A stretch of DNA of 64,000 bases from assembly GCA_018646605.1 (NCBI GenBank), contig JABGUL010000027.1, positions 186,001 to 250,000 of the forward strand, read 5' to 3'. This document shows, piece after piece, positions 34,543 through 43,440 of the stretch; position 1 is the stretch's first letter, and each line of letters opens with the position of its first letter. Made by a program: the position numbers and the translations under genes. The notes below the pieces were generated by a model. The model had not been told where the DNA came from. It ran no database searches and saw only the letters and a list, made by a program, of their open reading frames with translations. Source of the DNA: Flavobacteriaceae bacterium. Its GTDB lineage: Bacteria; Bacteroidota; Bacteroidia; Flavobacteriales; Flavobacteriaceae.

Positions 34543-36954
34543 ATGAATATTCAGAATCAAGAAAACGACCTTAAAATTACCTTTGAGGCCTTTAAAAATC
34601 AAGTTTTAGAGGATTACAAACTTGCCGTCTTAAGTAGAGAGTGTAGTTATATGGGAAGACGCGAAGTTTTCTCTGGTAAAGGTAAATTTGGAATATTTGG
34701 TGACGGGAAAGAATTACCACAACTTGCACTCAACCATTTCTTTAAAAATGGAGACTTTAGATCTGGTTATTACAGAGATCAAACTCTTTTATTTGCTCAA
34801 GGATTACTGACGGTAGAGAATGTTTTTGCAGCACTTTATGCAGATCTTGATATTGAACGCGAACCGATGTCAGGAGGGCGCCAAATGGGGGGTCACTTTG
34901 TCACTTCTAGTAGAGATTCTGAGGGCAATTGGAAAAATCTTTTAGATCAAAAAAATCATAGTGGAGATATATCTCCCACAGGCTCACAAATGCCTCGCCT
35001 TTTAGGATTGGCTCAAGCTTCAAAAGTATATCGAACCCACAAAACAAATAATGTTCAGCTTTTTTCAGATAATGGTAATGAAATCGCCTGGGGTACAATA
35101 GGTAACGCTTCTACCAGTGAAGGGATGTTTTTTGAAACCCTTAATGCTGCAGGTGTAATGCAAGTTCCAATGGTAATAAGCGTTTGGGATGATGAATATG
35201 GAATTTCAGTATCAAATAAAGACCAAACAGTCAAAGAAAGTATCTCAGAAGCCTTAAAAGGATTTCAAAGAACAGAGGATGCTCCTGGTTTTGAAATCAT
35301 TCAAGTAAAAGGATGGGATTACCTTGCTTTAATTGAGGCTTATTCATTCGCTGCAAAAATTGCAAGAACGGAGCATGTACCTGTTTTAGTTCATGTTATT
35401 GAACTAACCCAGCCGCTTGGGCACTCTTCCTCAGGCTCTCATGAGCGCTACAAGTCTAAAGAACGGCTTGCATGGGAAAAGAAATATGATTGTAATGACA
35501 AGATGCGTTCATGGATTATCAAAGAGGGATTTGCAACAGAAGAATTTTTAGTTCAAATCGAGGAGGACGCCAAGAAAAAAGTACGCATAGCAAGAAAATC
35601 AGCTTGGGAGAGTTATATAACTCCAATCTTAAAGGAAAAAGAAAATCTTTTAAGCTATTTAGAGGTTTTAAGAAAAGTAACGCATAATGATGCTCAATTA
35701 CAAGTCATATTTTCAGAATTAGAGAATGCATTAGACTTAGGGTATAAAGATATTATTTCTGCAGGACGCCAGATAAAACAAGTGTTGTCTAATTATTCAA
35801 ACTCTGATACAAGCAAATTTAATGAGTGGCTGAATCAACTGACTGTATATGTGAGTCAAAAAATATCATCTCACCTATACACTGTTTCTAAGGCGGATCT
35901 TATCGCTTTTAAGGCCACACCCCCTATTTATAACGAAGAGTCCAGATCAGTAGATGGTCGAATGATCATAAGAGATAATTTTGAAGCACTACTTAAAAAG
36001 TACGATACCCTTTTGATGTTTGGAGAGGATGTTGGTAAAATTGGTGATGTAAATCAAGGTCTAGAAGGATTGCAAGCTAAGTTTGGAGCACTTCGAATAG
36101 CAGATACTGGAATTCGAGAAGCGTCTATTGTAGGACAAGGGATTGGAATGGCACTTAGGGGATTACGACCCATTGCTGAAATCCAATACTTAGACTACAT
36201 TCTTTATTGCATTCAAATATTAAGTGATGATTTATCAAGTATGAATTATCGTACTGTAGGTCAGCAAATTGCGCCTTTGATTATTCGAACACGAGGACAC
36301 CGTTTGGAAGGGATATGGCATTCAGGATCTCCCATGGGAGGAATGATTCATTTACTTAGAGGAATGCATATTCTTGTGCCCAGAAATATGGTTCAAGCCG
36401 CTGGTTTTTATAATACATTAATGATTATCGAACAACCTGCTATTGTTGTTGAATCACTAAATGGCTATCGTTTGAAAGAAAAATGCCCTTCAAATTTGGG
36501 AGAATTTACCTTAGAATTAGGTAAAATCGAAATCCTAATGCAAGGAACTGATATAACAGTAGTTTCCTATGGATCTACATTGAGAATTGTACAAGAGGCG
36601 TCAAAGCGGTTACAACAAGCAGGAATTTCAATTGAAGTAATTGATATTCAGTGCTTGATACCCTTTGACTTAAAAGAAGAAATTCGTAAGAGTGTTGCTA
36701 AGACAAACCGACTTTTAATTGTAGATGAAGATGTACCTGGTGGAGCTTCTTCCTACATTCTGCAACAACTAATTGAAAAACAAAACGTTTTTCCTTTGTT
36801 AGATAGCGCACCAAAATTAGTTTCAGCAAAAGCGCATAGGCCTGCTTATGGTGGGGATGGTGATTACTTTTCAAAACCTTCCGCAGACGATATATTTGAA
36901 GCTGCTTATGCCATTATGCATGAGGCAAACCCATCAGCGTTTCCAACCTATTAA
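34543..36954 (+). CDS. Fused alpha/beta 2-oxoacid dehydrogenase E1 component
   Basis: An 803-residue thiamine diphosphate enzyme joining both E1 subunits. The alpha part (residues 10-380) has YYRDQTLLFAQGL, GGRQMGGHF, SQMPRLLGLAQASK and the ThDP/metal segment GNASTSEGMFFETLNAAG; the beta part (from about 470) has LMFGEDVG, GLRPIAEIQYLDYI, RTRGHRLEGIWHSG and VSYGSTLRIV. It decarboxylates 2-oxo acids for transfer to a lipoyl E2; in Bacteroidota such fusions are usually assigned to the branched-chain 2-oxoacid complex, though pyruvate cannot be excluded. No E2 or E3 gene is nearby. Its stop overlaps the convergent holA stop (TTAA). Confidence 0.9.
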   Translation: MNIQNQENDLKITFEAFKNQVLEDYKLAVLSRECSYMGRREVFSGKGKFGIFGDGKELPQLALNHFFKNGDFRSGYYRDQTLLFAQGLLTVENVFAALYADLDIEREPMSGGRQMGGHFVTSSRDSEGNWKNLLDQKNHSGDISPTGSQMPRLLGLAQASKVYRTHKTNNVQLFSDNGNEIAWGTIGNASTSEGMFFETLNAAGVMQVPMVISVWDDEYGISVSNKDQTVKESISEALKGFQRTEDAPGFEIIQVKGWDYLALIEAYSFAAKIARTEHVPVLVHVIELTQPLGHSSSGSHERYKSKERLAWEKKYDCNDKMRSWIIKEGFATEEFLVQIEEDAKKKVRIARKSAWESYITPILKEKENLLSYLEVLRKVTHNDAQLQVIFSELENALDLGYKDIISAGRQIKQVLSNYSNSDTSKFNEWLNQLTVYVSQKISSHLYTVSKADLIAFKATPPIYNEESRSVDGRMIIRDNFEALLKKYDTLLMFGEDVGKIGDVNQGLEGLQAKFGALRIADTGIREASIVGQGIGMALRGLRPIAEIQYLDYILYCIQILSDDLSSMNYRTVGQQIAPLIIRTRGHRLEGIWHSGSPMGGMIHLLRGMHILVPRNMVQAAGFYNTLMIIEQPAIVVESLNGYRLKEKCPSNLGEFTLELGKIEILMQGTDITVVSYGSTLRIVQEASKRLQQAGISIEVIDIQCLIPFDLKEEIRKSVAKTNRLLIVDEDVPGGASSYILQQLIEKQNVFPLLDSAPKLVSAKAHRPAYGGDGDYFSKPSADDIFEAAYAIMHEANPSAFPTY

Positions 36955-37952
36955 AGTGTAAATAATTTCAGCAGCAATTCTTCCATGATTTGCTGTGGAC
37001 TACTGCTTTTACCAATAATTCCTTTGCTTTTAAGATCGGCATCAAGAACATATCGCATTGCTTGTGTAATTTGTTTCATCGAAAAACGAGCTGCTGCAGT
37101 TTGATAGTCTCTGATAAAATAGGGATTGATACCTAAAGCCCGAGGTAGATTAGCTGAATTACTCAAGCCTTTTAACAATAAGAGCTTTTGGAAATAATTG
37201 TGTAATGTTGATAAAGTCAACACCATTGGATGACTTTTTAGATTTCTATTTAGGTGTTGAACAATTTGAAATGCCTTTGATAATTGTCCAAGGCCAATGG
37301 CTTTTTGCAACTCAAAACTGTTGAATTCTTTACTTATTCCCACATAGTATTCAATGTGATCTGGAGTAATGGTGTCACCATTTTTCACAACCAGTTTAAG
37401 CTTAAGGAGTTGATTGTGTAATGCACTAAGATTAGACCCAATATATTCTGACAGAAGCATCGCTGCATCAGGTGAAATCGTAATATTCAACTTTTTAGCC
37501 TCATCTGAAATCCATTTTGATAATTGATTCTCAAAGAGTGGCTTTACTGTCAATACTTCTCCAACCCTAGCAGCTACATTATAAAGTTTTTTACTTTTAA
37601 ATTCCTTGTTTTTGAAGCAAAAAACAACAATGGTTTGGGGAGTTGGATTTTCGAGATATAAAATGAAATCATTCCAGCATGAATGGTGCATGGCTTGAGC
37701 TTCTTTTATAATCACAAGATTATAGGACGCAACCATTGGATAACGTTTTGCTGTTTCAATTATTTCTGATGTGACAGCATCTTTACCATAAAAAACAGTA
37801 AAATCAAAATCACGCGATTGCTCAGTAACTAATTGGTCTACAAGCGCATCAGTTATAGCATCAATATAATAAGACTCAGTTCCCGACAATAAATAAAATG
37901 GCGAAAACTGCTCTTGTTTAATTTTGGAAAGTAGCGCATTGAACGCTTGCAT
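36951..37952 (-). CDS. holA: DNA polymerase III subunit delta
   Basis: A 333-residue clamp-loader subunit that opens the sliding clamp. The N-terminal AAA+-like domain has FSPFYLLSGTESYYIDAITDALVD and DFTVFYGKD (near residue 52), and VVFCFKNKEFKSKKLYN; the middle has LSEYIGSNLSALHNQLLKLKL; the end has ALGINPYFIRDYQTAAARFS, all as in bacterial delta subunits. Length is normal. It is divergent from the HsdR_N-domain gene, with 27 nt between starts, an order common in Bacteroidota. Confidence 0.93.
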   Translation of the reverse strand: MQAFNALLSKIKQEQFSPFYLLSGTESYYIDAITDALVDQLVTEQSRDFDFTVFYGKDAVTSEIIETAKRYPMVASYNLVIIKEAQAMHHSCWNDFILYLENPTPQTIVVFCFKNKEFKSKKLYNVAARVGEVLTVKPLFENQLSKWISDEAKKLNITISPDAAMLLSEYIGSNLSALHNQLLKLKLVVKNGDTITPDHIEYYVGISKEFNSFELQKAIGLGQLSKAFQIVQHLNRNLKSHPMVLTLSTLHNYFQKLLLLKGLSNSANLPRALGINPYFIRDYQTAAARFSMKQITQAMRYVLDADLKSKGIIGKSSSPQQIMEELLLKLFTL

Positions 37953-37979
37953 CTTAAAAAATTATTGCATTTTTACAAC

Positions 37980-38429
37980 ATGGAAAAACTTAATTTTCCC
38001 AACTGTAAAGTGTTAATCAAAAATAAGGAAAATAAACCCTATATCTTTGATCGAATACGCAAAAAATGGCTTTACTGTACTCCAGAAGAATGGGTGCGGG
38101 TTCATTGTGTAGATTTTCTGATTGATACAAAAGGGTATCCTGCCTCTTGGATTCTCATAGAAAAAGAGATTAAAGTGTTTGAAACACGAAAACGTATTGA
38201 TGTCGTAGTGGTTGATCCAAAAGGAGGAAATCAACTTTTGATTGAATGTAAGGCTCCTTCCGTTAGTATTACCCAAACGACATTTGATCAAATTGCACGT
38301 TATAACCTGAACATTCAAAGTAATTACCTTATGGTGTCAAATGGCTTAGATCATTATTTTTGTCAGATGGATTATAAACAAAAACGGTATACTTTTATTA
38401 AAGAATTACCTAATTACCCACACAAATGA
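37980..38429 (+). CDS. Type I restriction enzyme R N-terminal domain (HsdR_N) protein, stand-alone
   Basis: A 149-residue protein consisting of a single HsdR_N-type nuclease-like domain: TPEEWVRVHCVDFLI, then KRIDVVVVDPKGGNQLLIECKAP with the D...ECK motif of the PD-(D/E)XK fold (near residues 72-95), and TFDQIARYN. No helicase, methylase or specificity gene accompanies it, so it is not a restriction system as such. Similar stand-alone genes next to holA are frequent in Bacteroidota; the role is unknown. The start is taken at ATG 37980 rather than 37947, which would overlap the holA start. It overlaps the glycosyltransferase ATG by 4 nt. Confidence 0.82.
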   Translation: MEKLNFPNCKVLIKNKENKPYIFDRIRKKWLYCTPEEWVRVHCVDFLIDTKGYPASWILIEKEIKVFETRKRIDVVVVDPKGGNQLLIECKAPSVSITQTTFDQIARYNLNIQSNYLMVSNGLDHYFCQMDYKQKRYTFIKELPNYPHK

Positions 38430-39427
38430 AATCGTTGGCTGTCGTTTTATTGAATTATAACGGTATTGAATTACTTAAAAAGTTCCTTCCCAAAGTATTG
38501 AAATACAGTCTCGAGGCCGAAGTAGTTGTTATTGATAATAACTCAACCGATAAATCAGTGGCTTGGCTAAAACAAAATCACCCGACTATTAAATGTATTG
38601 AATTAGAAAACAATTTGGGTTATGCAGGATGATATAATGAAGGCTTAAAACAAGTTGAAGCAGAGGTATATTGTCTTTTAAATACAGACGTATTGGTAAC
38701 CCCAAATTGGTTGCCTCCTTTGATTGAACATTTTGATACCCATCCGGACACTGCTATTTTGCAACCGCATATCCTGGATTACAAAAAACCAACTCATTTT
38801 GAGTATGCAGGCGCAGCTGGTGGCTATCTTGATGCAAATGGAGTTCCCTTTTGTAGAGGACGCCTCTTCACAAGCTTAGAAGAAGATCAGGGGCAGTATG
38901 ACCTTCCAACTGAAATATTCTGGGCGAGTGGAGCATGTTTCTTTATTCGAAGCAAACAGTTTTGGGAATTAAAAGGTTTTGATGCTGATTTTTTTGCACA
39001 TCAAGAAGAAATAGATTTATGCTGGAGAATGCATAATTATGGCTTTAAAACAATGTCAATTGGAAGTTCTAAAGTGAAGCATATCGGTGGTGCCACACTC
39101 GCGCCATCACCCCAAAAAGTTTTCCTAAACCATCGAAATTCACTGTGTATGCTTACCAAAAACTTACCAAGAAAAGTTTTGTATAGACGTCTTTTTGTTC
39201 GTTTGTGTTGGGATGGCTTCGCAGGGGTTTATTACTTTTTAAGATTTAATTTCTTGTCTACTTGGGCAATAATTAGAGCACATGTTTCGTTTTATAAACG
39301 TTTTAAATCCATGATGGCAAAGCGTACCAATAAAATTCAGAGCGCTCATTATTATCATACCAATAATATTATATTAACGTATTTTTTGCATAAAAAATTA
39401 AATTTCAGGGATTTGAACGAAGAATAA
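38426..39427 (+). pseudogene. Family 2 glycosyltransferase interrupted by an in-frame TGA
   Basis: One frame of 333 codons encodes a GT2 glycosyltransferase, but codon 69 (38630-38632) is TGA. Before it: VVLLNYNGIELLKKFLPKVL, VVVIDNNSTDKS and NNLGYAG; after it: YNEGLKQVEAEVYCLLNTDVLVTPNWL, the donor-site Asp motif, then WASGACFFIR and QEEIDLCWRMHNYGFK. Homologues have GG(Y/N)NEG here, so TGA replaces an expected Gly codon such as GGA, one base away. Nothing else is damaged. It is a recent nonsense mutation, a read error or, far less likely, a read-through site. The function would be sugar transfer to a lipid or polysaccharide. It overlaps the HsdR_N gene by 4 nt. Confidence 0.85.
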
Positions 39428-39446
39428 AATAAATTCTGTTAATTTG
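39413..39446 (+). promoter_or_regulatory. Promoter of the OmpA lipoprotein gene
   Basis: TTG (39413-39415), 23 nt, TTAATTTG (39439-39446) matches the Bacteroidota consensus except at position 2 of the -7 box. The ATG at 39477 lies 30 nt downstream. The TTG lies within the last codons of the glycosyltransferase. Confidence 0.45.
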
Positions 39447-39476
39447 TAAAACTAAAATTTAAAAAAAACTCACACT

Positions 39477-40328
39477 ATGAAAAAAGCAATAGCTTTAGTG
39501 ATCTCTGGAGTACTTTTATCCTCTTGTGTATCACAAAAAAAATTCACTGAATTAGAAGAATTACAACAAAACACTAAAAACCTTTTAGATTCAGCTACTG
39601 TAAAGTTAAATTCATGTAATGAAGATAAAGAAGCTGCTTTAGCATCTTTGGCTACGCTAACGGAACAGAATCAGTTTTTAAAAGCAAACAATCAAGATTT
39701 AATTAACAATATCGGAAACCTTACTACGCTTTCTCAAAAAGGAGCAGAAAACCTTGAAATGTCTTTAGAGAGCATGAAAGAAAAAGATATCCGTATACAG
39801 CGTATGCAAGATGCTGTTACCAAGAAAGATTCTGTAACACTAGCTTTAGTTACCAGCTTGAAAGGAGTTTTGGGTAACATGAGTGATGATGATATTGAAA
39901 TTAATGTTGAAAAAGGTGTTGTTTACGTTTCGATTTCTGATAAACTTTTATTCCGTAGTGGTAGTTACACTGTAACTTCACGCGCCAAGGAAGTTTTAGG
40001 AAAAGTTGCAACTGTAGTAAACAACAAACCTGAATTAGAATTTATGGTAGAAGGTCACACAGACAATGTGCCAATTAAGTCTGATGGAATTGTAGACAAC
40101 TGGGATCTTTCTGTAAAGAGAGCTACTGCTGTTGTTCGTATTCTTGAAAAAGATTTTGGTGTGGCACCTGCTCGTATGACTGCTGCTGGTAGAAGTTTTT
40201 ATATTCCTGTAGCTGATAACGATACTGCTGCAAATCGTGCTAAAAATAGAAGAACACGTATCGTAGTACTTCCTAAATTGAATCAGTTTTATGATTTGAT
40301 CGAGCAAGGAATGAAAGATGCTAAATAG
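39477..40328 (+). CDS. OmpA family lipoprotein
   Basis: A 283-residue outer-membrane lipoprotein. The signal ends in LLSSC with Cys17. Residues 22-125 form a coiled coil (LEELQQNTKNLLDSATVK, EQNQFLKANNQDLINNIGN). The C-terminal OmpA-like domain (residues 135-275) has VEKGVVYVSISDKLLFRSGS, the peptidoglycan-binding motif FMVEGHTDNVPI and NRAKNRRTRIVVLPK. It should tie the outer membrane to peptidoglycan. A strong terminator follows, so it is the end of a unit. Length and order are typical of Bacteroidota OmpA/MotB-like lipoproteins. Confidence 0.93.
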   Translation: MKKAIALVISGVLLSSCVSQKKFTELEELQQNTKNLLDSATVKLNSCNEDKEAALASLATLTEQNQFLKANNQDLINNIGNLTTLSQKGAENLEMSLESMKEKDIRIQRMQDAVTKKDSVTLALVTSLKGVLGNMSDDDIEINVEKGVVYVSISDKLLFRSGSYTVTSRAKEVLGKVATVVNNKPELEFMVEGHTDNVPIKSDGIVDNWDLSVKRATAVVRILEKDFGVAPARMTAAGRSFYIPVADNDTAANRAKNRRTRIVVLPKLNQFYDLIEQGMKDAK

Positions 40329-40351
40329 TTCTTTTAACTAAATGAATTATC

Positions 40352-40380
40352 AAAAGGCTGCCGTTTAGGCGGCCTTTTTT
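40352..40380 (+). terminator. Rho-independent terminator after the OmpA lipoprotein gene
   Basis: The stem AAGGCTGCC / GGCGGCCTT (one G-T wobble) with a 5-nt loop GTTTA is followed by a run of T. It lies 24 nt past the OmpA lipoprotein stop. The A-run on the left could let it work in the opposite direction for the TsaC/Sua5 gene too. Confidence 0.88.
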
Positions 40381-40405
40381 TATTTAATGAAACTAGGATT
40401 ATTTA

Positions 40406-41023
40406 TTATAGTAAAACCTCTCCCAAGCCCTCTCTAATGATTTGAAACGGCTCTTCCGTTAAGTCGAGAACCGTTGAAGGAATATTTTGTCCATATCCAT
40501 CAGAAAGCATTAAATCAATTTTAGATTCCCATTGTTGGAACAATACTTCTGGGTCGGTAGTGTAATCCAGTATTTCATCAGGATCATGTAGGGAAGAAGT
40601 TATTAATGGAGCATCCAACAAGGGAAGTAATTGCTGTAAAACAACATGACTTGAAATGCGTACTCCAATTGTTTTGCGCTTATGAAAAGGCTTTGGTAAT
40701 TTAGGTGCAGCATTCATAATCAAGGCATAGGGCCCGGGCAATAGCTTTTTTACCAATTTAAATGTGGTTGAATTCATGTGTTGAACATAGTTCGTTAACT
40801 CCCGAATATCCTGAAATAAAAAACTTAAGGGTGCCAGTTCAATTTTAACGTCCCTAATTTTAGCAAAGCGAGATAAGCCTTTTTTATTGTTACTCAAACA
40901 GCCTAGACCATAAACGGTATCTGTTGGAAAAATTATTAATCCTCCTTGGTTGAGAATTCTTGCAGCTTCCTCTATATGTTTAGGGTTCGGGTTATTAGAA
41001 TAAAGCGTCCTTAACTCAGCCAT
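40406..41023 (-). CDS. L-threonylcarbamoyladenylate synthase (TsaC/Sua5/YrdC)
   Basis: A 205-residue protein of the YrdC/Sua5 family that makes threonylcarbamoyl-AMP from threonine, bicarbonate and ATP for the t6A modification of ANN-decoding tRNAs. Family marks are GGLIIFPTDTVYGLGC (residues 27-42), FAKIRDVKIELAPLSFLF, KKLLPGPYALIMNA (near 91) and IGVRISSH. Length fits the single-domain TsaC form. The gene starts directly after the uvrD-type helicase stop (no gap), so the two are cotranscribed. Confidence 0.92.
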   Translation of the reverse strand: MAELRTLYSNNPNPKHIEEAARILNQGGLIIFPTDTVYGLGCLSNNKKGLSRFAKIRDVKIELAPLSFLFQDIRELTNYVQHMNSTTFKLVKKLLPGPYALIMNAAPKLPKPFHKRKTIGVRISSHVVLQQLLPLLDAPLITSSLHDPDEILDYTTDPEVLFQQWESKIDLMLSDGYGQNIPSTVLDLTEEPFQIIREGLGEVLL

Positions 41024-43351
41024 TTACTTGACTTTGAGTTTGGCAAAACGAAGCAGTAGATTTTTCACCCCAAATCCTTTAAAAGCAATAGCAGCTTTCT
41101 TGTCTGCTCCCTTTCCCTCTATTGTTTGAACAACTCCTTTTCCAAAACGTGCATGCTCAACCTCCATGCCCTCCGCCAGTACAATTACATCTTCTGATTT
41201 TATAGTTGCAGTAGGTTCAATTTTACGTAATTTTTTTAATTGAGAAGAGGTAGGCGTTGTAATTAGTTTCTCTTTAGGAGTTTTTTTAATATTATTTGAC
41301 CACTGCCTTTGTGGTGTAGGTTCATCAAAAATGGATGTATTTAAAAGGGGTTTGAAAGAATAATCATTTTTAGGCACCACTTTGTTTAAGTATTGAGGAT
41401 CAATTTCCTCAATAAAGCGACTAGGTTCCGCATCAATTAATTTACCCCAACGATATCGCGAAAGGGTGTAAGAGAGGAAGGCACGTTCTTCAGCACGTGT
41501 TAGTGCAACGTAAAATAAACGGCGCTCTTCTTCTAATTCGGTACGGGTATTTAAACTCATCGCAGAGGGAAATAAATCCTCTTCCAGGCCTACAATAAAT
41601 ACATAAGGAAATTCTAATCCCTTCGCTAAGTGAATGGTCATCAATGCAACTCGATCACTATTAGGGTCATCATCTTTATCTAGATCAGTCGCCAAGGCTA
41701 CGTCTTCTAGAAATTCAGACAAACTTCCATTGGCATCAGCTAATTCTTCTTGGCCCTCAGTAAAGTCTCTAATACCATTCAAAAGCTCTTCAATGTTTTC
41801 AATTCGGGCAATACCTTCTGGAGTGGCATCTTTTTTCAACTCTTGAACGAGCCCAATTTTTTTAGTAACTAAATCAGTGACTTCAAAAGCATTCAAGGTT
41901 TCATTTTCAATTTGAAAACGTTGAATTAATGTTGAAAACTCACTGAGTTTTAGGAGTGTGCCTGCGTTTAGAGGAAGTTGTAATTCTTTGGCTTTAACAA
42001 TAGTTTCAAAAAAGGGTAGATCGTGATGTTTTGAAGCTACTACAAGCTTATCTACTGTAGTTTGACCAATACCCCGAGGTGGGTAATTTATGATTCGTTT
42101 TAAACTTTCTTCGTCCTTAGGGTTAACAAGTATCCTTAAATAAGCAAGAATATCTTTAATCTCTTTTCGCTGATAAAAAGATAAACCGCCATAGATTCTA
42201 TAGGGGATGTCTCTTTTCCTCAAGGCATCTTCCATCGCCCTTGATTGTGCATTCGTTCTATATAAAATTGCAAAATCGGCATTCTTTCGTTGTTCTTGCA
42301 TTTTAAAATCAAAAATTGAAGAGGCAATATGACGACCTTCTTCTGCATCCGTAGCCAGTCGATTTACTTGTATCGATTCCCCTTCAGTATTGGAAGTCCA
42401 AACTACTTTATCAATTTTGGTTTTATTATGACTAATGATCGAGTTAGCTGCATTAACAATTGTTTTGGTGGAGCGGTAATTTTGCTCTAAACGATAAAGT
42501 GCTACCCCATCATAATCTTTTTGAAAGTTTAGAATGTTGTTAATATTAGCTCCTCGAAATGCATAAATACTTTGTGCATCATCTCCCACAACACAAATGT
42601 TTTGATATCGATCAGATAAAGCTCTTACAATTAGATATTGTGAATGGTTGGTATCTTGGTACTCATCTACCAAAATATACCTAAAACGGTCTTGATATTT
42701 TGCTAATACCTCTGGGTAGCGATTTAATAATTCATTGGTTCGAAGTAATAAATCATCAAAATCCATAGCGCCTGCTTTAAAACATCGAGCGACATATTCT
42801 TTGTAGATTTCGCCCATCTGAGGTCTTTTAGACATGGTGTCGGACTCTTGTAGGTCCAAATCATTAAAATACGCCTTAACGGTTATGAGACTGTTCTTAA
42901 AAGCTGAAATACGACTTCTAACCTGTTTGTACTTATAGATATCTTTATCTAGCCCCATTTCTTTAATAATAGAAGATATCAGACGATCAGAATCTTGGGT
43001 ATCATAGATGGTGAAATTAGAGGGAAAACCAAGCTTGTCTGCTTCTTGTCTCAGGATTCTAGCAAAAACAGAGTGAAAGGTTCCCATCCATAAGTTTTTA
43101 GCTTCCCCCTCCCCTACAAGGGCTCCAATCCTCGCTTTCATTTCACGAGCGGCTTTATTGGTAAAAGTTAAGGCTAGAATGGAAAATGAATCAACCCCCG
43201 AGGCCATCAAATGAGCAATGCGGTAAGTCAAAACACGCGTCTTTCCAGAGCCTGCCCCTGCTATAACAATTAGCGGTCCTTCTTTATGAAGAACAGGTCC
43301 TCTCTGTGCTTCGTTTAGTGAATCTATATACCCTCCTTGTTGCTTTTCCAT
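41024..43351 (-). CDS. UvrD/PcrA family DNA helicase
   Basis: A 775-residue superfamily 1A helicase (3'-5'), acting in DNA repair and removal of proteins from DNA. Motifs in order: SLNEAQR Q-motif, Walker A AGAGSGKTRVLTYRIAHL (near residue 30), LALTFTNKAAREMK, DEYQDTNHSQY (motif II, near 233), VVGDDAQSIYAFRGA, LEQNYRST, the motif V/VI region MTIHLAKGLEFPYVFIVGLEE (near 560) and FYVALTRAEERAF. The C-terminus has the GMEVEHARFGKGVVQTIEG Tudor-like domain of PcrA/UvrD. Length is normal. It heads the unit with TsaC/Sua5. Confidence 0.95.
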   Translation of the reverse strand: MEKQQGGYIDSLNEAQRGPVLHKEGPLIVIAGAGSGKTRVLTYRIAHLMASGVDSFSILALTFTNKAAREMKARIGALVGEGEAKNLWMGTFHSVFARILRQEADKLGFPSNFTIYDTQDSDRLISSIIKEMGLDKDIYKYKQVRSRISAFKNSLITVKAYFNDLDLQESDTMSKRPQMGEIYKEYVARCFKAGAMDFDDLLLRTNELLNRYPEVLAKYQDRFRYILVDEYQDTNHSQYLIVRALSDRYQNICVVGDDAQSIYAFRGANINNILNFQKDYDGVALYRLEQNYRSTKTIVNAANSIISHNKTKIDKVVWTSNTEGESIQVNRLATDAEEGRHIASSIFDFKMQEQRKNADFAILYRTNAQSRAMEDALRKRDIPYRIYGGLSFYQRKEIKDILAYLRILVNPKDEESLKRIINYPPRGIGQTTVDKLVVASKHHDLPFFETIVKAKELQLPLNAGTLLKLSEFSTLIQRFQIENETLNAFEVTDLVTKKIGLVQELKKDATPEGIARIENIEELLNGIRDFTEGQEELADANGSLSEFLEDVALATDLDKDDDPNSDRVALMTIHLAKGLEFPYVFIVGLEEDLFPSAMSLNTRTELEEERRLFYVALTRAEERAFLSYTLSRYRWGKLIDAEPSRFIEEIDPQYLNKVVPKNDYSFKPLLNTSIFDEPTPQRQWSNNIKKTPKEKLITTPTSSQLKKLRKIEPTATIKSEDVIVLAEGMEVEHARFGKGVVQTIEGKGADKKAAIAFKGFGVKNLLLRFAKLKVK

Positions 43352-43440
43352 AGTGACTTTAAAAGTAGGGATTTCCTTATTTTTATATTCTTTTCATGGA
43401 ATTAATTATAAACATCTATATTTAAAAAAAAATAAATATT

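Noticed and set aside
37980-38429. Restriction-modification system
   Set aside because: Only the HsdR_N-type domain is present; no helicase, methylase or specificity gene is nearby.
38630-38632. TGA read as glycine (alternative genetic code)
   Set aside because: TGA ends several intact genes here (YciH, UvrA, LOG, HsdR_N), so it is a normal stop in this organism.
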